A stretch of DNA of 64,000 nt from Akebia trifoliata (Eukaryota; Streptophyta; Magnoliopsida; Ranunculales; Lardizabalaceae), in assembly GCA_017979445.1 (NCBI GenBank), contig CM030714.1:47817220-47881219 (forward strand), given 5' to 3'. The position numbers and the translations under genes are program-made. Numbering within the stretch: position 1 is the stretch's first letter; the number at the start of each line of letters is the position of its first letter. This document shows positions 45,016 through 55,734 of this stretch, piece after piece. The notes under the pieces were generated by a model. It made no database searches. It was not told the origin of the DNA and worked only from the letters and a program-made list of their open reading frames with translations.

Positions 45016-45329
45016 AGGATCCATATGTTGCACATATAATAAACATCAACCATGTCACTCAAAGAAATTTGAATGCTAGCCCTCTGCCCATTCTTTTACC
45101 ATTTTTTCTTATTCTATCTTCTTGCATATAATATAAATATAAATCATGTTCCACAAAGACATATACCTGAATTTTGTCTATTTATCGCTAAGCAACCAAT
45201 GGTTTTTGAATTAGAAAAAATAAATCTAAAAGTACTAGGGAAAGCTCCCAGATTAGGTTACAGTTCTAATCAAAGGGAGTTGTAGTTTATCACTCTAGAA
45301 CGGCTTTCTTACAATGACTGGAATCTCAC

Positions 45330-45480
45330 TCAGACTTGAAAAAACATGAAGAATGAGTCGTTAACGCAGAGTTTGCTAAAACATCTGCCATCATTTCCTT
45401 CACGCCTAGTGTGTTGGACTCTACAATTTGCGTTGAGCATAGCAACTTTGATCTCCAACAAACCTGAATTATGTTTTGTT
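45330..45480 (-). mobile_element. LINE RNase H C-terminal fragment
   Basis: The minus strand reads KEMMADVLANSALTTHS around 45355-45410, matching the AD.LA motif at the end of LINE RNase H domains. The tail is not present next to it. Confidence 0.5.
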
Positions 45481-46143
45481 ATTGATGATTTTCCTACTAA
45501 GGTTTTCTAAATCTAGAATTGCTTCACAATTTAACTGCTCAAGTTTAATCAGGTAATTAATATTTTTTTGCTTGTGTAGACTTACAAAATTCCACTTCAT
45601 TTAAAAATTCTTGTAGACTCATGCTCACACAATGCATACGTATCCTTTCCTGACGGTTGCCCCCTTAATTTTTACGATTTGATAATCCTTCCGAAAGATC
45701 CCGGAACTCAGCTACAATAATTGATTCCTTACCAAAGAAGGAACTACCAGTTTCAACATGTGACGTTGAGGAAGAGTTTGCATGGAATAAGAAAATTCTT
45801 GAAGCTTAAGAAAACATGCATTTTCTTAGCACTTCAGCTTAAAGTTCTTTTTTTGTTTTGTTTTGATCTGTTAGTGTTGAAGGAAACCCTCCATTTTTTA
45901 TTAATCTGAAAATTTCACACGAAAGTAGTTTCATATTACATCGTCTAGTAAAATTCTCTCAAGCTCTTGAGGTATGTCATTACCATCCTCTACATACAAA
46001 AATGTCTTTCGTAAACACCCACACATGCTAGGAAATATGCAGCTCGATTTGATACTCTAAAAATTATGTCTATATTTATTATTTATGCTATATATTTATT
46101 TGTTAATTAATTAGTAAAAAAAAATATAATTGCAGGAGAAAGG
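45481..46143. other. Intergenic, nothing recognised
   Basis: No gene, RNA or element could be supported. Confidence 0.35.
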
Positions 46144-46144
46144 C

Positions 46145-46241
46145 TTTTTTTTTTTCTTTTTCTTTCTGGGTAAGCTGATCTTGAACTCACGACCTGAAAG
46201 CTGCATTCCAACATGTCAACCAACTGAACCTTGTGTCCAAG
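46145..46241 (-). mobile_element. tRNA-derived SINE-like sequence, third type
   Basis: On the minus strand AAGGTTCAGTTGGTTGACAT resembles an A box and GGTCGTGAGTTCAAGATC a B box. An A-rich tail follows (T-rich 46145-46168 here). It does not complete a tRNA cloverleaf, so a SINE or tRNA pseudogene is likely. Confidence 0.5.
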
Positions 46242-46530
46242 TCCAAGAGAGGTGTTTCTTGTCTTTGTATTTATCTTTGTTAATTAATTACCGAGTGTTC
46301 GAGAAATAGACTATAAATTTAAATTAAACCAAAGATAGTCAAAAACACATAAATGGGAATAATTGGACTATTTATTAAAACAAAGTTTGTATGGGGTTTT
46401 GGCGGAAGGAAGTGGTGAATGCATGCCACTAATGAGATATATAACTCAGAGTTAAGACACATTCCCCCCAAAAGGTGAGGGGGTAAATTGGCCTAGAATT
46501 GTAGGGGATGAGGAACAGTAAGGATATGAG

Positions 46531-46640
46531 CAATTTTTTTTTTTTTTGCTAAGTGAGCAAATTGTATTTAATGAATGAGAAGATACAAGGGAAATCCCCT
46601 AATGTACACATCTGAAATAGGGAAGGGCCAATCTATCCCC
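46531..46640 (-). mobile_element. LINE 3' tail insertion
   Basis: Poly(T) followed by GCTAAGTGAGCAAATTGTAT, AATGAATGAGAAGATACAAG and GGAAATCCCCTAATGTACA is the reversed 3' untranslated region of the local LINE family (compare 42260-42330 and 58030-58110). Confidence 0.65.
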
Positions 46641-47339
46641 CCAGAAGCTTTTTTTTTTAATTTTTTTCTTTTACAATTAGAGGAAACACCCTTTACTGGT
46701 GGCATTGCAACACAACCGTAAGGCCTTTGCAGTGCTTATGTTTCTGATTTGAATGTCATAAGATAAACTATAAATCTATCTAGTCTTGAGTTAATTCCCT
46801 CCAATTTTATATCCCAAGTTAGCTTTTTTTTTTTAATTTTTTAGGACTACCGGATCGCTCTCATGCTTTTTCTATGTAAACAATTAATGGTTGGTTTCTG
46901 TGTGTGTCACTTGCGGTGGACAAAGACATGTTCTGTTGCAAATAAATGAATGTGTAGTAGCAAATCTTAATCTGTTCCATAATCAGAACTGTTCTTTTCT
47001 CTAACCAGTCACCACATTGTATTATGTACACATCTTTTTCTTTATGTGATCATAGAGCTTGTATTGTTTTTTAATTCTGACATGATATTTTCTTTGTGTG
47101 ATCAGGTCATTGGAACCCAAACTTTGTTCTATAATAGTTTATTAATGAAGCACATTTGAAGAAATTCATGAACCCAACTTACAATGTGAAGACAGTGAAT
47201 GATTATTTTTTTTTACTTCAACTCAGATATTTTTGGAAGTAGTACTCACAAAAGAAAGGTCTTAGATATTATAGTAGATGAGATTCAAACTTCGTTTGAA
47301 GGTGCTACCATTGAAGATGATTCTTCAGTCTAGAAGACA

Positions 47340-47880
47340 ATTCTTGAATAAATGGACTGTGTCAATGGATTTTACCCCTTGGATTAAGGGCTTGCAAAAT
47401 AAATATTGATGGTCCTCTATCACTAAAGGTCGATGCATTGGTTTCATTGGGTTTGATTTCACTGCCACAAACCTTCAATGGGCTGGTTAAGTTAAGCTGA
47501 ACATAGATTACTCGAGTGTTGAAAATCAGTGTCCTTCTTCATGGCCTGTAATTGATTCTTATGAATGGTATTAAAATTTTTATTGAATCAAACTCAAGCT
47601 TATTGGTCAAGGCGCTAAACAGTGGAAGCTTTCCTTGGAAGTTAGAGAATTTGATAGCTAAAAGGTTAGCTCTCCTTCACCAGATCGAGTGGGGTATCAG
47701 ATATGTGTTTAGGGAAGCTAACGGAACAGCTGATGCTTTAGCAGTCTATTTGTCATCTACATTGTCTGTCTTTCTCGAGTCTGTAGAAAATCTTCCTTTC
47801 ATGGACATTTAAGCGATTGTCTTATCTTTTTATTTTTATTAATCTATACCTTTGCTTGCTTAGTAAAAAAAAGCGTTTGT
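47340..47880 (+). mobile_element. 5'-truncated LINE with broken RNase H domain
   Basis: ACKINIDGPLS near 47390 is the RNase H start. After frame disruption, 47552-47812 encodes IESNSSLLVKALNSGSFPWK, IEWGIRYVFREANGTADALA and a C-terminal tail. The 3' end is CTTTGCTTGCTTAGT plus oligo(A) at 47872-47880. It is a dead fragment. Confidence 0.8.
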
Positions 47881-47980
47881 TGGAGACCAAATGAGTCTTT
47901 CAAACCCTAGGCGGTTGTAAAGTTGTAAATTTTAATTTTTTAATAAAATCTTTCTTTCTTGATTAGCAAAAAAAAGTATT
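47881..47980 (+). mobile_element. Second LINE 3' tail directly behind the first
   Basis: GTTGGAGACCAAATGAGTC, CCTAGGCGGTTGTAAAGTTG and a tail CTTGATTAGCAAAAAAAAG repeat the LINE 3' end. The same words occur at 58930-58995, so two LINE tails sit back to back here. Confidence 0.6.
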
Positions 47981-48588
47981 CGGGTGATTGGGATGAGTCA
48001 TTGATGAAGCTCTTAATTTCACAAGGCCTAGAGTCTTCTTCCAAACCCTAGTGTAGACATGTCTTCTGCCATTAGCAACAATTTTTTTGGACAGATTGAG
48101 ATATCCTGGAAATACCAAAGGTTCGTGCATCAAATTAAGGCGAAATCTCAGCAGTTTGCCTTTTTTTTTTTGTCTTTTGTTTGACGATATGTCTTGTAGT
48201 TATACACATGATATTTTCAGATTTCAAATGAATTTGGGGGTGGGGGCACCAAAACCCTAACTTACCTATAAAAATGGTGAATACCACAATTTTTTATATT
48301 GATGAGATTACAATCGATTTAACATCTTTTTGCGAAGAAGCCCTAATGGTTCACAAAACATCCTCCGATCCAAACTGTGGTTCATTCATTCAATTATCAG
48401 ATTGTATTTGAAGATCAAAACCAATATTCTTGTAGTTAAAATCTTACTTGTGAAAAAACACATAATTACTAAAGGAACACAGATAACTGATTTCATTAAA
48501 AGAAGAAGAAGAAGAGCAACAACTACAGAAGCATAATAAAAGACCTAAAAATGAGACTTGAAACAGATCAACACACACTATCACCGAA

Positions 48589-48632
48589 AAAAAAAAAAAA
48601 AAAAAAAGAGAAAGAAAAAGAAAAAAGATAGA
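48589..48632. repeat. Poly(A)/A-rich tract at the ZF-HD gene 3' side
   Basis: About 20 consecutive A residues and a following AG-rich stretch lie just past the stop codon of the ZF-HD gene. On the gene strand this is a T-rich 3' untranslated stretch. Confidence 0.6.
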
Positions 48633-48648
48633 CAAACATCTGATAACC

Positions 48649-49122
48649 TCACTGAGGAGGAACATTTTTTTTCTTTCTATGCAACCAAGTCCTAAACTGG
48701 GTACGGGAAACTCCGATCTCTGCAAGGAAATTTCGGATTTCAGACTGATCACCAACTCTCCCAGGCATCTTCCAGCCAAGTTTTGCTCCGAAAGCTGTCA
48801 TCTTTTCCTTTTGTTCAGGAGTGTACCTGAACACTCCTCCTCTCCTCGGACTAGTCTCAGGCTCAGCTAACTCTGTTGGGCTGGGCTGTTCATTGACGCT
48901 CCGGATATGTTCATTGATGCTCCGGATATGTTCTTCTACACCAACCACTATAACTTTGGCGTGAAAACTCCTGTGGCAACCACAGGCTTCACAATATAAG
49001 TCACCGGCTGGTCTCATATGATTGGGTTTGAATTCACCGCATCCATCGGTTACGTGAACTCCCAGGCAAGTAGAGTGATTCTTTTGGCAGCTCCCATATA
49101 TCTCCATCACTTTCTCACTCAC
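48649..49122 (-). CDS. ZF-HD zinc-finger homeodomain protein, divergent copy
   Basis: 157 residues, intronless as is usual for the family. The ZF-HD dimerisation finger spans about residues 8-56 (YGSCQKNHS, DGCGEF, CEACGCHRSFH), and the Cys/His ligands are all present. A homeodomain-like region at about 98-151 begins FRYTPEQKEKMTAFGAKLGW and ends RTQFRTWLHRKKK. ZF-HD proteins are plant-specific nuclear factors that dimerise through the finger and bind ATTA-type DNA through the homeodomain. Here the third helix reads WLHRKK where the family reads WMHNNK, so the near-invariant Asn51 position is Arg. The linker has a 7-residue tandem repeat (EHIRSIN, EHIRSVN). It is short for the family. DNA binding may be altered or lost, as in mini-zinc-finger proteins; that is inference. 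A second ATG at residue 6 is possible. Confidence 0.9.
   Translation of the reverse strand: MSEKVMEIYGSCQKNHSTCLGVHVTDGCGEFKPNHMRPAGDLYCEACGCHRSFHAKVIVVGVEEHIRSINEHIRSVNEQPSPTELAEPETSPRRGGVFRYTPEQKEKMTAFGAKLGWKMPGRVGDQSEIRNFLAEIGVSRTQFRTWLHRKKKNVPPQ
48890..48933 (-). repeat. 21 bp in-frame tandem duplication in the ZF-HD linker
   Basis: GAACATATCCGGAGC plus (A/G)TCAAT occurs twice in a row on the gene strand, giving two 7-residue units that differ by one residue. One base difference suggests a fairly recent duplication. Confidence 0.8.
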
Positions 49123-49166
49123 TCATTCACTCAGAGGCACGCACACAGACTCCCTCCCAAATTCAT

Positions 49167-49175
49167 CTATTTAAT
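49167..49175 (-). promoter_or_regulatory. TATA-like element of the ZF-HD gene (copy 1)
   Basis: ATTAAATAGATG on the gene strand lies about 45 bases above the ATG. The paralog has ATTATATAGATG in the equivalent place, followed in both by a CTCTGTGTG-type or GTCTGTGTG-type leader, supporting this assignment. Confidence 0.5.
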
Positions 49176-49179
49176 GGAG

Positions 49180-49953
49180 GACCAGTAGAATGAGAATTAC
49201 CTTTTACCCCCTGAGGCCTTTGCAATTTACAAAGGGCATTAATGTAATAATTGATTCTCTAGTTGTCAATGATCCTAATTGTTAGACTGAATAGGAATGT
49301 TTAGGACCTAATCAGTTATTGGTGTGTTGTTTTTGATTCTGTAGATCATTTGCCATTATTGGCTCACAAGGTGTTTGTGTACTCCACCGTCTCACACGAA
49401 TCAGCTCGATCTGATCAATAGCCCCAATCATAGATGTTATGATCATATAGAGGATTTTTTTTATTATTTATAATTAATGTGCTAAGGTTTTTTACCTTAG
49501 TTTTGAATCTATAGTATTATATGATAGTTTGTGTATTCTATCATCTCACACGAATCAGATCAATAGGCCCGATCAAATATGTTATCATGTTATAGATGAT
49601 TTTTGGAGGGAAAGTGAGGGTTTTATTAAGACCAAAAGAAAGTTAAAGTACTACAATTTTGAATCGTTCTAATCACATAACTGATTAGATAAGACCATAA
49701 TAATTAAATAGAAACAAAAAAGTGAAATTTTTTCCATAAAAGTAAATTAGTATAATCAAGATTTTAAATTTTTTCCATAAAAGTAAATTAGTATAATCAA
49801 TGTTTTAAGTTGCAGGGCATTATCTCAAGCTTTGGAAAACTTCATCAACTATTTTTTTTCCTTTTTTAATCGGTAACCTGAGGCTGTAATGGGCCTCCCC
49901 ATTTAATAATAAGCAAAAATTATACATGAGTATATATGTATAGGGCGTATCAT
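49180..49953. other. Upstream region of ZF-HD gene copy 1
   Basis: No gene. TCTCACACGAATCAGCTCGA (49390) and TCTCACACGAATCAGATCAA (49546) begin a roughly 155 bp direct repeat (49370-49450 and 49525-49600). A 30-base local repeat AAATTTTTTCCATAAAAGTA lies at 49725-49790. Otherwise AT-rich. Confidence 0.45.
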
Positions 49954-50302
49954 GGGACATATGTAAAAACAATGGTTTTTCAAAATATGGGTTAGAAGTT
50001 TCGGATTAAGCTGATTTTGTTTGAGGATGGTCTCTATGATGAGAAGATCATCCTCACAAAAAATCAGCTTAATCTGAAACTTCTAAGTCCATCAAAAGTG
50101 ATTTACAAATTATTGATTAAAAATTGACGGTCCACATTCTAAATCACTTTTGATGGGGTTAGAAGTTTCAGATTGGACTGATTTTGTTTTAGGATGATTT
50201 TCTCATTATAGAGATCATCCTCACAAAAAATCAGCTCAATGTAAAACTTCTAACCCATATTTTTAAAATTTATTATTATTTCATTGTTTTTACATATGTC
50301 CC
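49954..50302. mobile_element. Palindromic family E element (copy E6)
   Basis: The ends GGGACATATGTAAAAACAAT match exactly in reverse at 50283-50302. Inside are the two family hairpins (GGGTTAGAAGTTTC, AAACTTCTAA) and the spacer ATTGACGGTCCACATTC. The flanks are TA-rich (TATATATGTA before, ATATATATAC after). Confidence 0.85.
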
Positions 50303-50311
50303 ATATATATA

Positions 50312-50530
50312 CATCGTTGACTCTTAAGAATGACTCATGAAAAAAACACATGATCCCAACCCTTTAAACACAAAATCCAATGGTTGAAATTTATGAGTAT
50401 CTTAATAACACAAATCTCAGAGATACTTGTCATGAGGATATAAATCTTGATCATTGGATTTTTCATTTAAAGGGTTATGATCATGTGTTTTTTCCATAAG
50501 TCATTCTTAAGAGTTAAGGGATCTTGATCG
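50312..50530. mobile_element. Inverted-repeat MITE family F, copy F3
   Basis: The left end CGTTGACTCTTAAGAATGAC pairs with the right end, reversed CCCTTAACTCTTAAGAATGA. The arms carry AACACATGATCCCAACCC and AAAATCCAATGGTTGAAATT. It starts about 10 bases after element E6. Confidence 0.8.
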
Positions 50531-50632
50531 TATCCTTTAAATGCAAAATCCAATGGTTGAGATTTATCCTTAAGATAAATATCTTTGAGATTTGTGCCAT
50601 CAAGATTCTCATAAATCTTAACCATTTTTTCT
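50531..50632. mobile_element. Partial family F copy behind F3
   Basis: TCCTTTAAATGCAAAATCCA, GGTTGAGATTTATCCTTAAG and CATAAATCTTAACCATT repeat the inner arms of family F without the outer ends. It is either a truncated second element or a tandem internal duplication. Confidence 0.6.
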
Positions 50633-51290
50633 TTTGATTAGTAAGTTGGATGGTAAAATCTGAAATAAATATTCCTGTCATTTAAATGGTATGGGACCAA
50701 AACTATGTTGAAGTTAACTTCCTAAACCCAATCCTCAAAAAAATTCATAACCAAAGAAAAAGTCTAACCATAAATTGCGACGATATAAAGTAGGTTTGTT
50801 TTCTATTCATTTCTTCTATCCATTAACAGCGACAACAAAAATGACTCATTTTAAAATATAATAAATTTTTTTAAAATTCAAAAAAAATATATGAATATGC
50901 ACATGCGAGTTGCAAAATTCTTCCAAGTGGTATTACATCATTTGAACAACAAATGAAAATTCTATAACCTTTCTCGTGAAACCTATTAAAAGGAATCAAC
51001 AACACTACAAATCTTCTTTTCTAAATCAATTAATAACCAAGGTCTTTAAAATGAAAATTCTAAACATTTATTCGATAAATTAGTTTTAAAAAATTCTAAC
51101 AAGCATAAGATAACATCAAGAAATCTCCCTAAAACCCCATACACCCATAATCATGAAAGGAAATCAACTAAAGAAATAAAACAAAGTAAATCACCGAAGA
51201 CGATCTCAACACTTCTAATGTGTCTTCATCGAAATCTGAAATTTTTGACATAAAACGTCGATGAGCGACAAAGCCCAATTAGGAGCGATA
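50633..51290. other. Intergenic, nothing recognised
   Basis: AT-rich DNA without supported gene or element. Confidence 0.35.
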
Positions 51291-52938
51291 TGACACCCCT
51301 CCACATAGTCAAAAAAATAATAGAAAATAATATATCAAATTACACATAATGTAATGATAAAAAGAAATAAAACAAAACAATTATTTCACCACTTCATAAA
51401 TAAGACAATCGCTAAATCATTTCTTACTAAACATTTTATCCTCGGTTTGGTTAAATCGTCATATTCAATTCAACCATTTTATCCTCGGTCTGGCAAAATC
51501 GCAAACTACCCTATTCCAGGGTCTTCCTCGAGGGCTTAAGGGTCTTGCACCTAAGGGCCTACTCCCTATTTGCTTTACACCATCATTTGTCCTCATAAAA
51601 ATTGTATCTTTTTTATATAACTTAAAAATCATGTGAACCATTCATCCTTAGTATAGAATCACTAAAATCATACCAACATTTATGCATACAATATCAATAG
51701 ATTATATGATTATCAACATTTATATAAGCGTGATTTATTTCTTTTACATCACTATTAAACTAAATTAAAGGGAGTCAAATCATACCTTGATCAAATTTTA
51801 GATTCTTTCAAATGGAGTATTCTTAACCTCGTAGTCTTCTTATTCTTTCTATTAGAGAGTCTCCACACTACCTACGTCCCTTTTTCCCTTTCTCTATTTT
51901 TCTCTCTTTATCTTTCTTAAGGATGAGATTAAGTTTAAAAAATAAAATAAATGTGTACTCCTAAAAATTCTCACAATAGTGTTATCACCTATTATCTCAT
52001 TTCTTTACTCTAAATATTAATTCTCTTACAAATCTAGGTCACTCACAAATTAAGAAAATTTTTAACTATCTTAAAATTCTTTCCTTACTTCAACATGAAT
52101 ATAAAATATTAATTTGAATTTTAAAAAGAATTTCCTACTTGAGCTAACTCCATTTAAAAAATGATTTACAATTTTGAATAACTTCCCAATTCAATTCTCA
52201 TATCATCATTATTCTTTTATTTTTCTACATTATTATTAAAATAAAAAAGAAAACAAAATACTTATTAAGGACCACCACAATATGTAAGTTTTCTATAAAT
52301 TTTATTTGTATTCTATTTAGAGATTTAATGATACCAAAATAAGACTCAATTTAATCCAAAAATAATTCCAGTAATTCTTGACTTGATTAAGGTCTTTTGA
52401 ATATTTCTTTTAACACCTATGTCTACACCAATTTTTCATAAAAGCTCTTAATTTTAAATTAAATAAAAATAATCCTTCCTATGCATTATAAATTACATTA
52501 TAACACCAATGTCAACTAATTATTTTTATAGTGATTCATTTATCCTTGTTTTAACAAATACTTTCCACATCACATAGACTTTTATAATTTGAGATACTAA
52601 GTTATCTACTATATTTATTTATTGGGTGCATACTTTTTAATTAATTACTCAATTATATAAAGTCAAAATTCTATATTAGTAGTCACTTTTTATCTCATAA
52701 TATTATTATTATTTTTAATTTTAACAATGAATGGAAACCTGACATTAATTGTTTCATAATTAAGTTGACTTCAACTTTGACAACTAATTGTCCAACATAA
52801 TAAATTATCGAAATGTATATTATGAAACTACTATATGTTAAAACCAAAAGTATTGATTATAATATGTCATAATTAAAGATGTTTTCAAGAGTATTACTTA
52901 TAAAATAATTTCATGAGTTTTAGATTAGGGGTATTACA
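51291..52938 (+). repeat. LTR-like block 2 (possible solo LTR)
   Basis: It starts TGACACCCCTCCACATAG and ends GGGGTATTACA, the TG...CA form with complementary ends seen in plant gypsy LTRs. The segment 51430-51590 (ATTTTATCCTCGGTTTGG, CTTCCTCGAGGGC, CTTGCACCTAAGGGCC) matches block 1 at 39270-39430. Its right edge abuts a LINE RNase H fragment. No 5 bp duplication is visible. Called solo because no internal genes adjoin it. Confidence 0.45.
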
Positions 52939-52939
52939 C

Positions 52940-53130
52940 TACCCCCTTTTGAGGGGCCTGGGTTATCTCTGCAAGCTCCATCTATGATGAGCTTGAACCG
53001 ACCTACTGGAGGTATAAGCCAATGGATTAGAACCTTTTTCCCCAAAGGAATGAAGCGAGAATCAATGTTCAATGCTTACAGATTCAACAACTCTTCAATG
53101 GTTGGACCTTTCTTGGCTACCATGACTATA
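52940..53130 (-). mobile_element. LINE RNase H N-terminal fragment cut by LTR-like block 2
   Basis: The minus strand encodes PPVGRFKLIIDGACRDNPG and then PSKGG, the start of a LINE RNase H domain, right up to the edge of the LTR-like block. The remainder of the domain is not found on the far side, so the locus has been rearranged. Confidence 0.6.
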
Positions 53131-53488
53131 TAAATCTCCTTCAGCCATCTTCTTACCTCATAAATAATTGAGTACAATGACCATATATTCTTCAAATGTA
53201 GATTCAGTGATTGAATTGGAAAACTCTCTTGCGTAGATTTGGGATTGAAAGGGTGGTATTATTGGGTCGATTGTTGAAGAATCTCAAATGGTTGCTAACC
53301 TCCATTTTCCTAGTATCTCTCATATATGTGGATGTGCTTTTGTGCCACCATATATTATATTTGGCAAGAAAAAAAAATTTAAAGAACCTTTGGCAAATCA
53401 TGTAGAACAAGGAGAACATTCTGAGATGGATTGAGTGTGATGTGATTAATACCTTTTATCGATAATGGTGGTGAAAGATGATGCTACA

Positions 53489-53754
53489 CAATGTGAAAAA
53501 AGCCTAAGGCTGTCAAATTTCATAAAATTTGAAGGACCAAGAGGTCGAATTGACGTTGAATTTTTCATTATCAATTTTTTTTTTGACGAGCCGAATCTAT
53601 CAAATTAATGAAAGATGAGAGAAATTCGATAGCTCTAAGCCGTCAAATCTGGGATCATCAAGAATTTCAACAGTCCTAGACTGTCAAAATTCGGTTTCTA
53701 AAATTCATGGGCCTTGGATTGTCAATTTTTTTTTGTAGAATTTTCCAGTTTTCA
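53489..53754. repeat. Dispersed repeat family I, copy 3
   Basis: It starts GTGAAAAAAGCCTAAGGC and ends CCAGTTTTCAC, with AATTTCATAAAATTTGAAGG, AAATTAATGAAAGATGAGAG and AAATTCATGGGCCTTGGATT inside. It aligns with 41724-41990; short inverted ends GTGAAAA are shared. Confidence 0.75.
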
Positions 53755-53759
53755 CGTAT

Positions 53760-54225
53760 TGCTATAAGTGCTTCTATGGTTTGTTTCATAAATGGAATTT
53801 CTCCGCTTCGCATGCTTGTTTGGCATGTTGGGAAGGGTTTGAATTTGTTGGTTGCAATAGCAATGAAGATTTTGTGTTCAGTGATTGGAAAGGATATGAG
53901 GAGGAAGATATAGGGCTTTTGGCCATTTCTGAAAGCTTGAAATTCACCCAAGCGAGGAATATCCCTAATGTACTCGTTACAATGTATGCTATAAGGAGTA
54001 TTCAAGGAATCATCAACAGTTTATGGAAATATGAAAGTTTGATTCAAAAAATCAAAATCCTTTCCCCCAAGAATTTACTTCTTGTAGTTTTGAATTCTAT
54101 TGAAGTGAGGTGAATAGGTTCATTGATTTCTTAACTAAATTGGGAACTATGGAAGGTATACTCATTCCTCAAGAATTAGCAAATATCAATCCTGATGATC
54201 TGATTTGTAACTATTCTTGAGCTTG
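53760..54225 (+). pseudogene. RNase H-like (RVT_3) fragment, LINE-derived
   Basis: The frame 53781-54113 carries LLAISESLKFTQARNIPNV and a following QGIINSLWKYESL, a pattern of plant retrotransposon RNase H. An internal stop follows, and then VNRFIDFLTKLGTMEG (about 54108-54155) fits the domain's C-terminal motif. The catalytic signature is poor. It is a dead fragment or an old domesticated-type RNase H. Confidence 0.5.
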
Positions 54226-54790
54226 ATTTAAAATAAAAGTCAAGGGGCCCTCTACAAGCCAAATTTACTGATCAGAAGAAAATGTTTTCAATGATCCTAT
54301 CCAAATAATACCAAGCACGTTTGATGCCTAAGAAATGGAGGAGGGATTATATAAGGAATCTGAAGTGGTGGAAAACTAGGAACTAGGGGAGGAGTCAAAG
54401 AGTGGTTTTATTGTGAAAATAACAACACAACAAAGAGAATAAAGAACACACAAAATAAAGGATTTACATGGTTCGACAATGTACTTGCATCAATGGATCA
54501 AAACAAGAACAATCCTTATTTACATGGTTCTACAACCCTAGAGATCTCTATTCAAATAAACAAAAGCAGTGAAAAACGTGTCTATCTCCCAAAAAATAGA
54601 AACCCACCAAAATAGAAAATCCTTAAGAAAATATGATACAATTGCCCTGCATCCCCGCAACTCAGCTTGCAACCACCAACTGAATACAAGACATTTACAC
54701 AACATCTATAAGAATGATTTGCGTAATCAGTTTGGAGAAATTTTTCAATGAAGTATGGAAGAAATGTTCTGCGACATAGTAGTATATCCT
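54226..54790. other. Intergenic; weak retroelement-like patch at 54410-54560
   Basis: AAAGGATTTACATGGTTCGA and a second TTTACATGGTTCTAC are words typical of plant retroelement termini, and resemble 33330-33400. No gene is present. Confidence 0.3.
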
Positions 54791-54799
54791 TCATCCTCT

Positions 54800-55557
54800 C
54801 TTGTAGGGAGATGGAATTCTTTCAAGGGAAAGTTATTCCTTGGCTAGTTGATTGGATTATTTAGCTATCCAGAAACCATGCAATTTTCAATGGGAGATGT
54901 TGGAGGGCAGCTAAAGTTGTTAGGAAAGTGGAAAATCTAGCCATGGAACCTCACCAAACCTTCTCTCGTTTGATTCCCAACCGAAGAGTGTAGGTTCCCC
55001 TTTCTTGGTTGAAGCAAGGGGTGGGATAGTCGAACATGAACTTTGATGGTTCCTGTTTGGGGAGCTCGGGAATTGTTGGAGTGCGCTGTATTATCAGGAA
55101 TTGTGAAGGTAAATTTATTAAAGCTTCCTTTAAATTTATTGGTCGTTCTTCCAATAACCTGGCGGCGGTTATCTCTAATTCCTTTGATTGGCGTTAACTT
55201 GTTGATTTAGTCAGATTCCAAATTAGTGGTTAAAGCTCTCAAAGGCAAAGGAGCTGCTTCGTAGGTGGTTTCAATATTATGTTGGGTTCAAAATCTATTA
55301 ATTGGAGTTAGATGGGAGATTTGGTATGTTTTTCGTGAGGGTAACATGGTGGCTGATTATCTTGTTAATTTTGTGGTCTGTTCAACTAATTCTTTTCTTT
55401 TTTATTCTCTTGATGATCTTCCATTGTTAGCAAAGAAATACTTTTTGGGAGATTTGTTAGACCTCCCTTGTGTTCAAAACTTGTAATGGGCTTAAGCCCC
55501 TCTTTTTTTTTCTTCTTAAATAAACCCCTTGCTTGCTTAGCCCAAAAAAATAAATAA
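54800..55557 (+). mobile_element. 5'-truncated LINE with RNase H domain and 3' tail
   Basis: RNHAIFNGRCWRAAKVVRK-type sequence near 54870 precedes the RNase H start MNFDGSCLGSSGIVGVRC (about 55036) and IKASFKFIGRSSNNLAAV. After stops, IWYVFREGNMVADYLVNFVV (55317-55376) and DLPLLAKKYFLGDL close the frame. The 3' end is CCTTGCTTGCTTAGCCC plus oligo(A). Several stops make it inactive. Confidence 0.85.
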
Positions 55558-55734
55558 AAAATACCCCGATTAAGTGAAAATAAATGGAACATCAAGTCTA
55601 AACCAAAAAAGAAGACCTAAAATTGTAGGTAAAGGAAAATTAATAAAGTCTTGGTTCCTCACTTTGAAATCTAGATAGAAAAAAGGTAAATTTCTAGGAA
55701 TTTTTTGGCATGTTATTTTTTTGTCTGTGAGAAA

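Noticed and set aside
46145..46241. Functional tRNA gene on the minus strand
   Set aside because: The boxes look tRNA-like but the ends do not form an acceptor stem, and a T-rich tail adjoins, so it was listed as SINE-like.
48444..48779. 111-codon minus-strand frame overlapping ZF-HD copy 1
   Set aside because: A Ser/Phe-rich shadow frame across the gene's 3' end and the poly(A)/AG tract; the ZF-HD frame explains the coding sequence.
52938..52952. Polypurine tract of an LTR element (minus-strand AAAAGGGGGTAG)
   Set aside because: The G-rich stretch reads in frame as the PGPSKGG motif of a LINE RNase H domain, which explains it better.
53204..53419. Overlapping plus and minus frames of 64-71 codons
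   Set aside because: No motif beyond hydrophobic composition, and the region lies between a LINE fragment and a family I repeat.
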